Origin: Engraulis encrasicolus
Lineage: Eukaryota > Chordata > Actinopteri > Clupeiformes > Engraulidae
Assembly (NCBI RefSeq): GCF_034702125.1
Contig: NC_085859.1
Coordinates: 6,043,985 to 6,107,984 of the forward strand
DNA length: 64,000 nucleotides
Direction of reading: 5' to 3'
The notes under the pieces: generated by a model
The model's database searches: none
What the model was told of the DNA's origin: nothing
Seen by the model: the letters and a program-made list of their open reading frames with translations, nothing else
In this document: positions 1 through 11,189 of the stretch, piece after piece
Position numbering within the stretch: position 1 is the stretch's first letter
Layout: the number at the start of each line of letters is the position of its first letter
Translations under genes and position numbers: made by a program

Positions 1-277
1 TTATTTTATGCATTTAATCTATTTTACACATTACTGTTTTTATTTCTGTTTTGAATTCTGTTTTTATCTTCTGTTTTTATTTCCTATTGTTATTGTTAGT
101 TTATTTTACATCCCATGTTCCTATCCCCTATTTATATCCCCGAAACGCGGAGCGTCGGGGATGTAATGGTTTTGCGTGCATTATATCCCCGAAACGCGGA
201 GCGTCGGGGATGTAATGGTTTTGCGTGCACCGCCGCCGCGTCCGCCGCCGCCGCGTAAGGTCTTTCGTGTTAACGCG

Positions 278-1000
278 ATAACTTTTGAACGGATGTTTGG
301 ATTTGTCCCAGATTTTTTGGGTGAATGCTCTAGGGCAGGTTCATGAACTGATTCGAATTTGGAGGTCAACACTTTCAAGATGGCTGAATTCAAGATGGCC
401 GAATTTTTGTTTGGTCCATAACTTTTGAACGGATGTTTGGATTTGTCCCAGATTTTTTGGGTGAATGCTCTAGGGCAGGTTCATGAACTGATTCGAATTT
501 GGAGGTCAACACTTTCAAGATGGCTGAATTCAAGATGGCCGAATTTTTGTTTGGTCCATAACTTCTGACCGGGTGGATGGATTTGTCACAGATTTGGTGT
601 GTGAATGCTCTAGGGTAGGTTCATGAACTGCTTCGAGTTGGGAGGTCAACACTTTCAAGATGGCTGAATTCAAGATGGCCGATTTTTTTGTTTGGTCCAT
701 AACTTCTGACCGGGTGGATGGATTTGTCCCAGATTTGGTTTGTGAATGCTCTAGGGCAGGTTCATGAACTGATTCGAGTTTGGAGGTCAACACTTTCAAG
801 ATGGCTGAATTCAAGATGGCCGAATTATTGTTTGGCCCATAACTACTGACCGGGTTGATGGATTTGTCCCAGATTTTGTGTGTGAATGCTCTAGGGTAGG
901 TTCATGAACTGATTCGAGTTTGGAAGACAACACTTTCAAAATGGCGGAATTTTCATTTGGCCCATAACTTCTGACTGGGTGGATTGATTTGCCCGGTAAC
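278..1000. repeat. Tandem array, about five 140-bp units
   Basis: The unit begins at ACTTTTGAAC or ACTTCTGACC at 281, 421, 561, 702 and 842, a spacing of 140-141 bp, and then at 967 after a shortened 125-bp unit. Copies diverge mildly. Open reading frames over the array on the minus strand share a repeated peptide, which follows from the repeat and is not evidence of coding. One diverged unit recurs near 12014-12120 and 13713-13830, in the second Helentron-like element. Confidence 0.9.
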
Positions 1001-1489
1001 ACCTTATTCTAATGGTTCACCATTTCAGTGAATCTACCATATACCATATATTCCACATGTTTGGAATAACCTCCAAAACACATTAAGCTTGGCATCTGTG
1101 CCCTCTGTAGAGAGTTTTAAAAATCTTTTAAAAACAACTTTAGTAGAGGAGTGTCACTGCTTTTAAACTCAGTTTTACAGAGGTTTTGTGTGTGTGTTTT
1201 TATGTCAGATTTTATTAGTTTGTTAGTTCTTACTGTTTAGTGATTGATGTTCTTACTTGTTAGTCTTGTCCAGTGTCTATTTTGTTTGCCCCTATGTCTG
1301 ATATGTCTTTTATCCTTACGTGTGCTTTTTTTACCCAAAAAAAAAAAAAAAATCTGTTTTTTTATGTCATAATATGCATGTGCCTCCACTGTTTCAATGC
1401 CGTCTTGGCCAGGACTCCCTGGAAGAAGAGGTTTCTACCTCAATGGGACCTTCCTGGTTAAATAAAGGTCAAATAAATAAAAATAAATA

Positions 1490-1690
1490 AATATTAGGTA
1501 CAGTGTAATAACCAATGTAACAATATTTAATACCATGTAATACTAGTGTAATACCAGTGTAACAATATGCAATATCAGGTACAGTGTAATAACGAGTGTA
1601 ACAGTATGCAATACCATGTAATATAGTGTAATACCAGTGTAACAATATGCAATACCATGTAATATCACTTACGCACAAACACATGATGTA
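1490..1690. repeat. Degenerate GTAATACCAGTGTAACAATA minisatellite
   Basis: Short AT-rich motifs containing GTAATA, TGTAACA and TGCAATA recur irregularly through this stretch inside the Helentron-like element. No coding signal is seen. Confidence 0.6.
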
Positions 1691-1991
1691 AGTAAAAAAA
1701 TGGCGGTGTTACACTGCTTTTACATTGTATTAAATATTGTTACACTGGTTATTACACTGTATGTGGTACATCCACTGAACCATTAAAACAGTATTACCAT
1801 TTGCCCCATTTTTTGCTTCATTTTCACAATAGTCGTTTGGTTTTAAGCCTATGCACGTCATGTCACGTCTGTATGTATCATATACGTTTAAGAAATGGTG
1901 GACGGGAGTGGTAGGAATGATGGGGGACTGGAAGCGTCGCGTTTCGGGGATATACCTTAAGCAGTCGAAGGCGACTGCACAGGCAGTCTAG

Positions 1992-2698
1992 TTATTTTAA
2001 TGTGGTATGTCCAGTGTCTACTGTCTATGTATTATAGTATGTCTTGAGGAGATGTGAAATGTTGACCACCTGAGTTTCCCCCTGGGGGATAATAACTTTT
2101 TCCTTGACCTTGACCTTGACCTTAATACTAAGGGGTGTTGGCAGTCTTATGATGAGGTGAAAGGGGCATTTGCAGGCTTATGATGGGGTCAAGGGGGCGT
2201 TGGGAGGCTTATGATGAGGTCAAGGGGGCATTTGTTCAAAAGAATAGGCTGAAACCACTACCTAAGGGGGCAACCCCTCTGGAAATGGGAGATGGACTTG
2301 TGTTTGTGTCTCCATCCAGAGGGTTGGAAACTGGATAATAATACCCACAGTCCCACACTAAAATAAAGTAGCCTACACCTTAGGTTTCTCAACAGGGGCG
2401 GTGGGTAGCTCTAGGGGGGCGTTCTGAAGGATACATCTGAGAGGGGGTGGTGCTTAGGTGCCATTGGGGAGCATTAGTCTGTTTATTTTTTTAAATACTA
2501 AACGGGGCGTTGGGAGGCTTGTGATGAGGTCAAGGGGGCGTTTGTTCAAAAAAGGTTAAGAACCTCAGGGGGCAACCCCTCTTGCCTCTCCATCCAGAGG
2601 GTTGGTAGCTTGAATACTAATACCCACAGTTCCACTCTGGAATAATACCCACAGTTCCACTCTGGAGTAATACCCACAGTTCCACTCTGGAATACTAA
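1992..2698. other. Repetitive intergenic DNA, no gene
   Basis: Contains several diverged copies of a motif around GGGGGCGTTGGGAGGCTTATG (near 2140, 2190 and 2505) and three tandem copies of ACCCACAGTTCCACTCTGGA (2632-2695). No open frame resembles a protein I recognise. Confidence 0.6.
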
Positions 2699-2880
2699 CA
2701 GAGGTGGAAGAAGTACTGAAGTTGTGTAGTGTGTACTTAAGTAAAAGTAGAAGTACCCTGCGAAAAAAATACTCAAGTGAAAGTAAAAGTTGTACACCAA
2801 AAATGTACTTAAGTAAAAGTCCTAAGTACTAACTTTTAAATGTACTTTTTGAGTACAAAAGTACAAGTAGGCCTACTCGC
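2699..2880 (+). mobile_element. Tol2-like hAT MITE or element end
   Basis: Starts CAGAGGTGGAAGAAGTACT and continues with repeated ACTTAAGTAAAAGTAGAAGTA-type motifs. Tol2 and related fish hAT elements begin CAGAGGTGTAAA and carry the same AAGTA-rich subterminal repeats. No transposase is present, and the far terminus and target duplication were not resolved. Confidence 0.55.
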
Positions 2881-3479
2881 GCAATGGCTGTCTTTCTCCA
2901 TGTCTGCCTACTTGATCCAATAGGAAAAGAACTATTGCCTGTGAAAATCTTGTCATTTTTTGACCTTTTAAGAAAAATAGAAATAGTGCCAATCTGCTCG
3001 GAAACGGACTACAGCTCCCAGCATGCTATGCTTCGCGCCTCATGGATAACACAGAGAAACAAATGAATGCAACTTCTTGCACATTCTTGTTATCCTGTGA
3101 GTTCCATATTGGCGTCTTATTACACATAGGCCTATATACACTCAATTAGTTTGGTTTGGTTTTAGCTTCTCTAGTAGGCCCTAGATATGATGGCTTCTGT
3201 AATGACTGGCTAATGTTTGGCTATGCTAATTACATGGAGGAAACACGTCACACTAGAGATGGCTCTTTAACGGGATCCGGATCTTAGTGGCTCGTTCCTT
3301 TCAAAGAGCCGTTCAAAAAACTGGCTCTTTTGGCTCTTTTTAATTATTTTTTTCAGTGTTTAGAATGTAATATTTTGACTCCACCTCAAGGCTATTTTAT
3401 CCAAACAACAACTGATTATTAAAGATCTGGAACTCCTATGCACAGCCAGGTTCCAGGTGCTGGTGAAGTGCAGTTATCA
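2881..3479. other. No gene seen; probable MITE remnant around 3255-3350
   Basis: Near 3258-3340 a short stretch carries inverted GGCTCTTT/AAAGAGCC motifs, a pattern seen in small vertebrate hAT repeats. The rest is AT-rich sequence without a recognisable frame or RNA. Confidence 0.35.
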
Positions 3480-3546
3480 GTAATCCATAGTAGAAAAAGA
3501 AGGATCACCGCACACTGGTGGACTTAGTTTTTGCTGTTTTTATTTA

Positions 3547-3586
3547 GGTGAACAACGCGTTTCGCATTGCGCTTCGTCAGGTTCAC
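3547..3586 (-). ncRNA. Hammerhead ribozyme-like motif of a Penelope-like element
   Basis: On the minus strand GTGAAC, CTGACGA, a short GCG/TGC hairpin, GAAA, CGCGTT and GTTCAC follow in order. GTGAAC and GTTCAC form a perfect stem I. CTGACGA fits the CUGANGA core, and GTT is an allowed NUH cleavage triplet. Stem III would be the very short ACGCGT palindrome typical of Penelope-element hammerheads. One extra A lies between the core and stem II. It sits downstream of the GIY-YIG frame, where PLE pseudo-LTRs carry such ribozymes. Activity is untested. Confidence 0.55.
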
Positions 3587-4039
3587 TTTGACATTCGCAT
3601 ACCTCCCACAGGTGAAATAGGTGATTACCGGGTCACATGACCTCACCAGAATACCGTGACAGATCACAATAAAAATAGTAATATAAATAGAAATTCACAT
3701 TTCATAACACTACAGCCACTATCTTTGAGGATACATTTGTTACATTAATTCCCATTTAGCCTGGCAAGCAAATTATTTTAGAAATATACAACATTTATCA
3801 GAAGGGCTTCAAATAGTTCATTTAGGGTCATGTTGCTCTTAATAACCTCTGTGTAAAAGTGCATAGTGCAAAACCCAATGTGCAAAGATGCAGTGTGTAA
3901 TAAATATATACATATATACATTAAAATCTATACATTAACAATTCATGTTGTATCCCTTCATCTCAATCTATAGGATCATCAAAACAGTCAAGGTCTGTAA
4001 TCATCATCAGTAGGGGCCTATATTAAAAAGTCAACAGAA

Positions 4040-4395
4040 TCACAAAAATACACTTAAATCTTGTAGTTCATTCAGGCCATGTGGTTCCACAGTGTTAAGT
4101 TCATTTATCCAGAAGGCCTCTCTCTGTAAAAGCTGTTTAATTAGGTTGCCCCCTCGTGGGCTAGGTTGTACCCGTTCAAGGCCAATGAATCTTAAAGTAG
4201 AGGCTGATCCATGGTTCATAGCTTTATAATGTCTGGCTATGGCGTAGTCCATATTGCCATTTCTTATCGCCCCTTTGTGCTCAGCAATTCTCATTTTTAG
4301 GTTGCGTTTTGTTTGACCTACATACAGTAATCCACATGGACACTTCAACATGTACACAACATGTGTGGACTGGCAATTGATAAATTCTTTTATAG
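4040..4395 (-). pseudogene. Penelope-like element GIY-YIG endonuclease, 5'-truncated
   Basis: The minus-strand frame contains VVYMLKCPCGLLYVGQTKR followed by RIAEHK. This is the GIY-YIG nuclease core that Penelope-like retroelements carry after their reverse transcriptase. The frame ends at a stop at 4040. The reverse transcriptase is absent: at about 4393-4396 the sequence switches to a different retroelement in another reading frame. The fragment is therefore a 5'-truncated insertion abutting or interrupting a LINE. The 3' side leads into the hammerhead-like motif near 3550. Its frame is open, but without RT it cannot be autonomous. Confidence 0.75.
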
Positions 4396-5012
4396 TTGCA
4401 GTCCTGTTAAGACAAGTTTGTGTACATGCCCAAGGCTCCCAAATACTAAAACAACTAATCTGCATTGATACCCAAGGCCCACAATGGTATCGAGTAATGG
4501 CTGATATTTCAACATTTTAGAGTTAAAACATATGTCCATATACAGGTCAAAAGAGCATCCTATTTCTATAAGTGTTACAGTTCTATTGTCTTCATTAATG
4601 ATGGTTATGTCAGGGCTATTTGGAAAGTTATTCATGTCCACATTGATGTTTTCAGTATTAAACCAGTGGATTTGCACTGCACTGTGTTTATACATGTTTA
4701 TTGACTCCCCAAGCGTTTCTTTAATACTGTCTGCAACCAAGTCAACCAGTCTGTCATGCCTAGCGGTGTAAAGCCCTTTGTAAACGTTGCAGCCGTTCAG
4801 TATATGGGCTATTGTTTCATTTTCATTTGTGGAAGAGTGGAGAATGCAGTGTGGGTCATGGTTTAAGGGGTACCAGGTAGCCAAGTTATATCTTGTCGGG
4901 AGGATCTGAAGGCGTGCTTTAATAGCAAAAATGACTATGTCCTCCCCAACTGCGTGGTTGGACAGCACAGAGTGGGAGAGTGCCTGATTAGCAAAGGGTA
5001 GCCCTGCCAATT
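4396..5012 (-). pseudogene. Restriction-like-endonuclease LINE (R2/NeSL-type), 3' part of ORF
   Basis: The minus-strand frame includes a C/H cluster (ETIAHILNGC after PHCILH) and then PDITIINEDNRTVTLIEIG. This pattern is that of the zinc knuckle plus PD-(D/E)XK restriction-like endonuclease at the C terminus of R2, R4 and NeSL-group LINEs. The upstream LPTRYNLATWYP segment matches the linker of the same family. The frame stops just after LTGLQL, where the Penelope fragment begins, so the LINE end is missing. The 5' side runs into an AC microsatellite and the reverse transcriptase is not present. Clade assignment is by recognition only. Confidence 0.65.
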
Positions 5013-5974
<962 letters not shown>

Positions 5975-6175
5975 TACACATGTGACGAAGGTCATCTTGC
6001 ACCTGTTTGCCCCCCTCGGGGATGCGAACCTGCGAACTACATCGGTTCGGAAATGGGAGGCACAGTACGATACCGCTGGACTAAAGAATCAGTCCTCCAG
6101 CCCAATGGCATCGACACTGTAAGAGGCTTTGGGAGGGAGGTTTACTAACGTTCCACGCCAACTCTGCTACTTAGC
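5975..6175 (-). repeat. tRNA-derived SINE-like fragment
   Basis: On the minus strand TTTAGTCCAGCGG (A-box-like) is followed about 60 bp later by GGTTCGCATCCCC, close to the pol III B-box consensus GGTTCGANTCC. It does not fold into a complete tRNA cloverleaf by eye, so a SINE or tRNA-like remnant is more likely than a tRNA gene. Confidence 0.35.
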
Positions 6176-6384
6176 CTCCGTTACACACAAAAAAGTGCAG
6201 CTGCACATAAAAGTAAAAAACGAGGTGCGTTGTCCTGGCTACTGATTTAAGCTGTATAGAACTCCGTCTTCAACTATTAATCTATTATTAATCTATTATT
6301 AAACTATTTATAAATTCATAGACTGTTGGGGTTTGCAGTGTACAGGAAATCACCTGGTCGACCACCCTCCCCCTCCCAAACGCA

Positions 6385-6494
<110 letters not shown>

Positions 6495-6692
6495 AAGTCA
6501 CCTGTTTGACCACACCCACATCCATCCTCACCTGGTCCTATACCTTCCCTCTTCCTGATAACAAGGATGTTTCTGATTGGCTGATACCCCAACCCCTCCC
6601 TCCCTGGACTCCTCCTTAGTGTCTGAGGAAGTCAGCTGTCACTCCGCTGCTGCTTCTCAGAGTGTGCACTTGGTTTTCTGAAGAGCTACAAC

Positions 6693-6710
6693 ATGGCGTC
6701 AGCGGGTAAG
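6693..6710 (+). CDS. Possible short first coding exon of TRIM-1 (uncertain)
   Basis: ATG at 6693 opens six codons (MASAGK) and ends exactly at a good splice donor, GTAAGA, at 6711. The GC-rich sequence before it resembles a 5' UTR. It lies 1.15 kb upstream of the TRIM coiled-coil exon. A normal TRIM first exon would encode RING and B-box domains, which are not found here, so this could be an alternative or unrelated start. Chance cannot be excluded for so short an exon. Confidence 0.25.
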
Positions 6711-7860
6711 GTAAGACTAGGAAGTGCAAGTGTATTCGGGAACTCATCTTATTTTACACTTCAAGTCAAGTCGGCTTTATTTTTACATAGCCATACAAAG
6801 TATTGAAATTACATTTCCAATTTTCCATGCAAGGGTATAGACATTGTGATATAAAATATAGTGCAGTTTCTGAGTCATATGTCAGTGAGTCAGTCATGTC
6901 ATTTTATTATAACTATATAACACAGGGGCTTATAGTAACTTATGGGTTAAAATGCACTATTTGAATATAGAGTGACTTGTCATGTGCACTATTTGAATAA
7001 TAGTAGAGTGACTTGTCATGTGCACTACCTTTTCCGTTTGAAGGGCCACTTAAAATTCATCCGAGGGCTATTAAAAAGTCCTTCGAGGCACCTGCACTTT
7101 AGGCCCATATTGAAGACAGCCTCCTTTAAAACAGACCCCATCTGTATATTAGATAAATGCTGTTGACAGGCCAACTTCAGTGTAGCCTCTAGCCTGATTA
7201 TCATCGACTTTCAAATGTCGTCGAGACTTGGTCTGACCAAGAGCATAACAATTAATGTTTCCCAAATGGCATGGTTGACCCGGCCTCCTCAGGTTTGCTA
7301 ATGATTGTGTAAAAGTATATAACTTTTCCCTCCACTTTAATCCTAACCAATGACGGCCAGGAGAGGGCATTTGAAACAGAAACAGTGTTAACTTAGGAAA
7401 GGCAAATAGCATGATAAAGATGAGGAGATAATTTAATTATCAACTGCAAGGTAACATTACATTTAACTCAATGCTACTGTAGGTTACATGGGATACAGTG
7501 AAATCAAATACAGTTTACCCAAGATAGATAGACAGAGAGAGAGAGAGACCGAGGGAGGGAGGGAGAGAAAGACAGAGATTGGAGCCCCTTCAGAGGTAGG
7601 AAGTGACACCTAGAGGAATTTCTGAGGTGAGTTCAAATACTGCAACCCCCACACCAGAAGTGTCCTTTTGTCTTGCTAGGGTCAGTGACACCCGACCCCA
7701 GCGGTTGAGCCCAACACACCTGTCATACAGGTTCTGCCAGTCTGTCTCATAGCCGAGGTCACGTTGCATCAACCACTGATGTCTTCACCTCACTCAACGA
7801 TGCACCCTTTGAAATAAATCACCAATTCAAAATGGGTTATTTTGATTCCTGATGGTCCAG
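6711..7860. other. Intron-like DNA, no gene
   Basis: Near 6760-6830 there is a common fish dispersed repeat (TCAAGTCGGCTTTATTT). A short AGAGAG tract lies at 7530-7560. Nothing else could be assigned. Confidence 0.5.
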
Positions 7861-7957
7861 GATGAACTTGGGGCAGAGCCAGAGGAGATGCCAGCAGATA
7901 ATCCAGTTGAAGGAGAAGGAGCTGCAGGAGCTGAGGAAGGCTGTGGAGACTCTCAAG
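7861..7957 (+). CDS. TRIM-1 exon: finTRIM-type coiled-coil exon of about 96 bp
   Basis: The acceptor CCAG ends at 7860 and the donor GTGAGA follows at 7958. The exon encodes a heptad-rich segment including QLKEKELQELRKAVETLK, the signature of the roughly 96-bp second exon in fish TRIM (finTRIM/TRIM25-like) genes, between the B-box exon and the main coiled coil. No stop interrupts it. The apparent length of 97 bp is one base more than usual, so either the acceptor is one base off or the exon has decayed slightly. The RING/B-box exon and the larger coiled-coil exon expected around it were not found in this window. Confidence 0.65.
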
Positions 7958-8120
7958 GTGAGAACTGACCAGAGGAGACAATCTGCAGCAGGTTTCTGGT
8001 TATGCAGTGAGATAGTAGTTATGATGAGCTGGGACACAAGCATGGCTCTAATGCTGTTTGCCAGAAGAAGAGCATCTGTTACATTGCTTGATAGGATTTA
8101 ATTGCAATGTAACTAAGTCA

Positions 8121-8430
8121 CCACACTCTAAAAAAGGATGGGTAGAAAATAACCCAATTTTAACACCTGAGCTGGGTAACTAATGGACCAACCTCACATT
8201 GGGTTGGGCATTGGGTCATGCATTTTAACCCAACAGATTGAGTAAAACATTTAACCCAACTGTTGGTTCAATTCTAACCAAACAATTACATAGAATGTAC
8301 TTAATCATTGGGTTATAATGATAACCCCACTTTTGAGTTATATTTGAACCCAATACATTGTGTAAATCATTCTTAGTTATGATATAAAATATCAAAATAT
8401 ACCCATTAAATGCTGGGTTATTTCAACTAT
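8121..8430. repeat. AACCCA/TGGGTT-rich dispersed fish repeat
   Basis: Begins at CACTCTAAAAAAGGATGGGT and contains many TGGGTT and AACCCA motifs on both strands, ending near GCTGGGTTATTT. It resembles a very common small teleost interspersed repeat; the class was not determined. Confidence 0.55.
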
Positions 8431-8461
8431 GCTATTATTGGAAATATTTCATGTGTTGGGT

Positions 8462-8599
<138 letters not shown>

Positions 8600-8946
8600 T
8601 GGCTTGCTGCAGTAGAGTCAAACAATGGGGAAAAGGAAAGAGTATGCATGATGATACAGCATGATTTGAAGGATGTAATTGAACAATTTAATAAATATTC
8701 CAATGCAATATATTCAGAAACAACACAATGAAATCATATTTCATGTATACATTTGTGAGTATTCATACCCAGTCAAGCCCAGACCTCCCAAGCCACTGGA
8801 TGCGAGATGCATGTGGGTGATATAGGGTCATGTAGGAGGCTACAAACACTTCATCTACATTTAGCCAGTGGAGCCCAGACCTCCCAAGTCACTGGATGTG
8901 AGATGCATGTGGGTGAAGGCATGTGCGTCTGTGAGTTGGTCTGCAG

Positions 8947-9006
8947 ATACTGATCCTGAACTCCCAGTCAGAAGAGCAGACAGCAAGGGTCTCCTGCCAC
9001 CAGACA
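8947..9006 (+). CDS. TRIM-1 small internal exon, 60 bp (putative)
   Basis: CTGCAG ends at 8946 and a consensus donor GTAAGT starts at 9007, giving 60 bp. A near-identical copy with the same splice sites lies at 52399-52458 in TRIM-2, preceded by similar intron sequence. In one frame it reads TDPELPVRRADSKG. Conservation between the two loci together with both splice sites is the evidence. I do not recognise a domain; it would lie between the coiled coil and the PRY-SPRY exon. Confidence 0.5.
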
Positions 9007-9175
9007 GTAAGTCATTACTGAGGACCTCTAACAGCCTCCACAGCGCAGTGTCAGACTTTAATTCAAGCATGCCAACAAGTTGCTAGCACAGTTGCCGGGC
9101 AATGTCAGTCAAATTCTGAAGCATACTGGGAGCCAGTGCAGTGAGGCTAAAACAGGAGTGATGTAATGTTTCACC

Positions 9176-9500
9176 TGGGGATGCTGCCCTGATGTCTTTA
9201 CCTGTCTGTTTCACAGGAGATGCTGCCCTGATGTCTGTACCTGTCTGTTTCACAGGAGATGCTGCCCTGATGTCTTTACCTGTCTGTTTCACAGGAGATG
9301 CTGCCCTGATGTCTTTACCTGTCTGTCTCACAGGAGATGCTGCCCTGATGTATTTACCTGTCTGTTTCACAGGAGATGCTGCCCTGATGTCTTTACCTGT
9401 CTGTTTCACAGGAGATGCTGCCCTGATGTCTTTACCTGTCTGTTTCACAGGAGATGCTGCCCTGATGTCTTTACCTGTCAGTTTCACAGGAGATACTGTC
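9176..9500. repeat. 39-bp minisatellite, eight units
   Basis: ATGCTGCCCTGATGTC recurs at 9181, 9220, 9259, 9298, 9337, 9376, 9415 and 9454, exactly every 39 bp, with few differences. Since 39 is a multiple of three, long frames stay open on both strands; neither shows other signs of coding. Confidence 0.95.
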
Positions 9501-9576
9501 CTGTAAGATGTCTAAATATGAAGGCTCTTAGTGTCACTTTGTCATGTGATCTTCACTGCTTTGATTGATTGTTGAG

Positions 9577-9711
9577 CATATTGTGGTGTTGATGCACCTA
9601 TTTAGGCCAATGTGATGTTTTCATATTGTGGTGTTGATGCACTTATTTAGGCCAATGTGATGTTTTCATATTGTGGTGTTGATGCACTTATTTAGGCCAA
9701 TGTGATGTTTT
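9577..9711. repeat. Three tandem 45-bp units before an exon
   Basis: CATATTGTGGTGTTGATGCA recurs at 9577, 9622 and 9667. The last unit leads into the polypyrimidine tract and acceptor of the 9721 exon. The TRIM-2 paralogue has a single unit at the matching place (about 52986-53030), so the triplication is specific to TRIM-1. Confidence 0.9.
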
Positions 9712-9720
9712 CTTTCTCAG

Positions 9721-9777
9721 TGTCTGATGGCCAGGCTGTTGCTGCTGAACCAGTGACCAGAGATGACTTCTTGCAGT
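9721..9777 (+). CDS. TRIM-1 exon leading into PRY-SPRY, 57 bp
   Basis: Acceptor TCTCAG ends at 9720 and donor GTGAGT starts at 9778. The frame encodes GQAVAAEPVTRDDFLQ plus one base. Joined to the exon at 19495 it gives DDFLQYSCHFTLDP, the junction motif (EPxTRxxFLQY then CxxTLDPNT) seen in fish TRIM genes. The intron to the next exon is about 9.7 kb and is filled by transposons. A paralogous exon is at 53039-53095. Confidence 0.8.
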
Positions 9778-9907
9778 GTGAGTTGGACACACACACACAC
9801 ACACACACACACTTCATACTTCAGTTCTTTGCAGTACTTTTCCTTTATTAAGCGGGCTTGCGGAGGAAGGACCTTGCAGAGCAAGGCCCGATTATAGTAA
9901 TCTCTAA

Positions 9908-10250
9908 AGCCAGGCTCAAACTACACGACTAGCGATTGTGTGTCCGATTTTGGCGTCGGGGTGCACCGCACAATAGAAGAGAATCGCAACTGTCAATCTT
10001 GTCGCTGCTTGCAGTCACAGAGACAATGCCCGACGTTCTATTTCCAGTCGCAAATATCAAACACTGTTTGATTTCTACGATTTGCGATCGGTGACTCTGC
10101 CAAAGTTCTATCTTAGAACGTCGCACACGACGAGGAAATCTTTCCCGACAATCGCTTGCGATGGTCCTGGGGGGTAACGTTCCAGCGATTGTCGTAAGGG
10201 GGGTTTTCAGCCGAGAATCGGCGCGATAGTCGTGTAGTTTGAGCCAGGCT
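9908..10250. mobile_element. Harbinger-type MITE with TAA target duplication
   Basis: Begins AGCCAGGCTCAAACTACACG and ends with its near-perfect reverse complement. TAA flanks it at 9905-9907 and 10251-10253. The same host sequence without the insert, CTCTAAGTCCTG, occurs at about 10341-10352. A TWA target duplication and short TIRs fit PIF/Harbinger. Confidence 0.75.
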
Positions 10251-11189
10251 TAAGTCCTGTTTCTTTATTAAGCGGGCTTGCGGAGCAAGGACCATGCAGA
10301 GCATGGCCCTTGCAGAGCAAGGCCCGATTATAGTAATCTCTAAGTCCTGTTTCTTTATTATTTTATTATTTGTCTTGTGTCGGGCAGTAAAATAGAAAAT
10401 GGATCTCCTCCTAGGCCTTTCGAGACCTTCGACACCATTCAAACACTAAAACGACCGGCTCGGCTTGGAGATCATTTCTATCAATAGGCTTTTCCGTGTC
10501 TCTTGTCGTTTTCCCGTTTTTGGCGATTTTGTGAAAGCTTGGGTCCCCATTGAAAACAATGGTGGAACCTTCATGAACCAAGGTTCCGCCACTCTAGAGA
10601 TTAGAGTGTAGGAGGCTTTTTCGGTCATAAAACATCAACACTTTCACCTAGAAGTTTAGTTGACGCGTTGTTAGCGAGCTCTATGGGATGTCTCCAAATT
10701 GTGAAAGTTTCATCTCCCAACTCCCAATACTTTTTAAATGGCAGGTTTGTAAAAAAAACAGGCCTGGGTCTATGGAGAATCCCAGTCTTTCCAAAAGTGC
10801 ATTTTTCAAGAGATCAGCGCATGTCCCACACGGAGGTCCATTTGTGCCTGAACCATTTAACCTATAAACTTCATTCAAAGACTGTTAGAGAGATCAAAAG
10901 CATGACTCCGATCTGTGAAAAGGACACGTGCCAACTCCTTTTAGTTTTTTTACAACGATGTTGTAAAGACAAAAAACTCATTCTCATTCTCTCCCCTATT
11001 TAGAGCACAATACTAACTGTCTTTCAGTCAATCACAACAGGTGCAGCCAATGAAGGGTTCCATTTCAACTGTCACTGTCTCAAGATTCTATTCTTAACGA
11101 GCAGGTGCGAGCAACCATTCTAGAAGTCTATTGTTCAGCTCTTCAATGCAATGTAATATAGTCTTGCTGGACTGTGCACAACAGGTAGC

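Larger units (their letters stand above)
133..1991 (+). mobile_element. Helentron/HINE-like non-autonomous element with minisatellite core
   Basis: The 16-base motif TATATCCCCGAAACGC starts the element (133-148, repeated at 182-197 in a 49-bp duplication). Its exact reverse complement lies at 1939-1954, not at the very end. It is followed by a perfect 7-bp hairpin (1961-1967 with 1972-1978, loop AAGG) and a CTAG at 1988-1991. Asymmetric inverted repeats, a terminal hairpin and a tandem-repeat core are the known layout of Helentron-associated (DINE/HINE) rolling-circle elements. No Rep/helicase is present, so it would be non-autonomous. The class is inferred from structure only; a foldback element is the alternative. 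Confidence 0.55.

Noticed and set aside
278..1000. CRISPR-like spacing of a tandem repeat
   Set aside because: Units are contiguous, with no variable spacers, and the DNA is vertebrate; the same applies to the 39-bp and 135-bp arrays.
5975..6175. Possible functional tRNA gene
   Set aside because: A and B boxes can be seen but I could not pair an acceptor stem or a normal anticodon arm; a SINE-like remnant is more likely.
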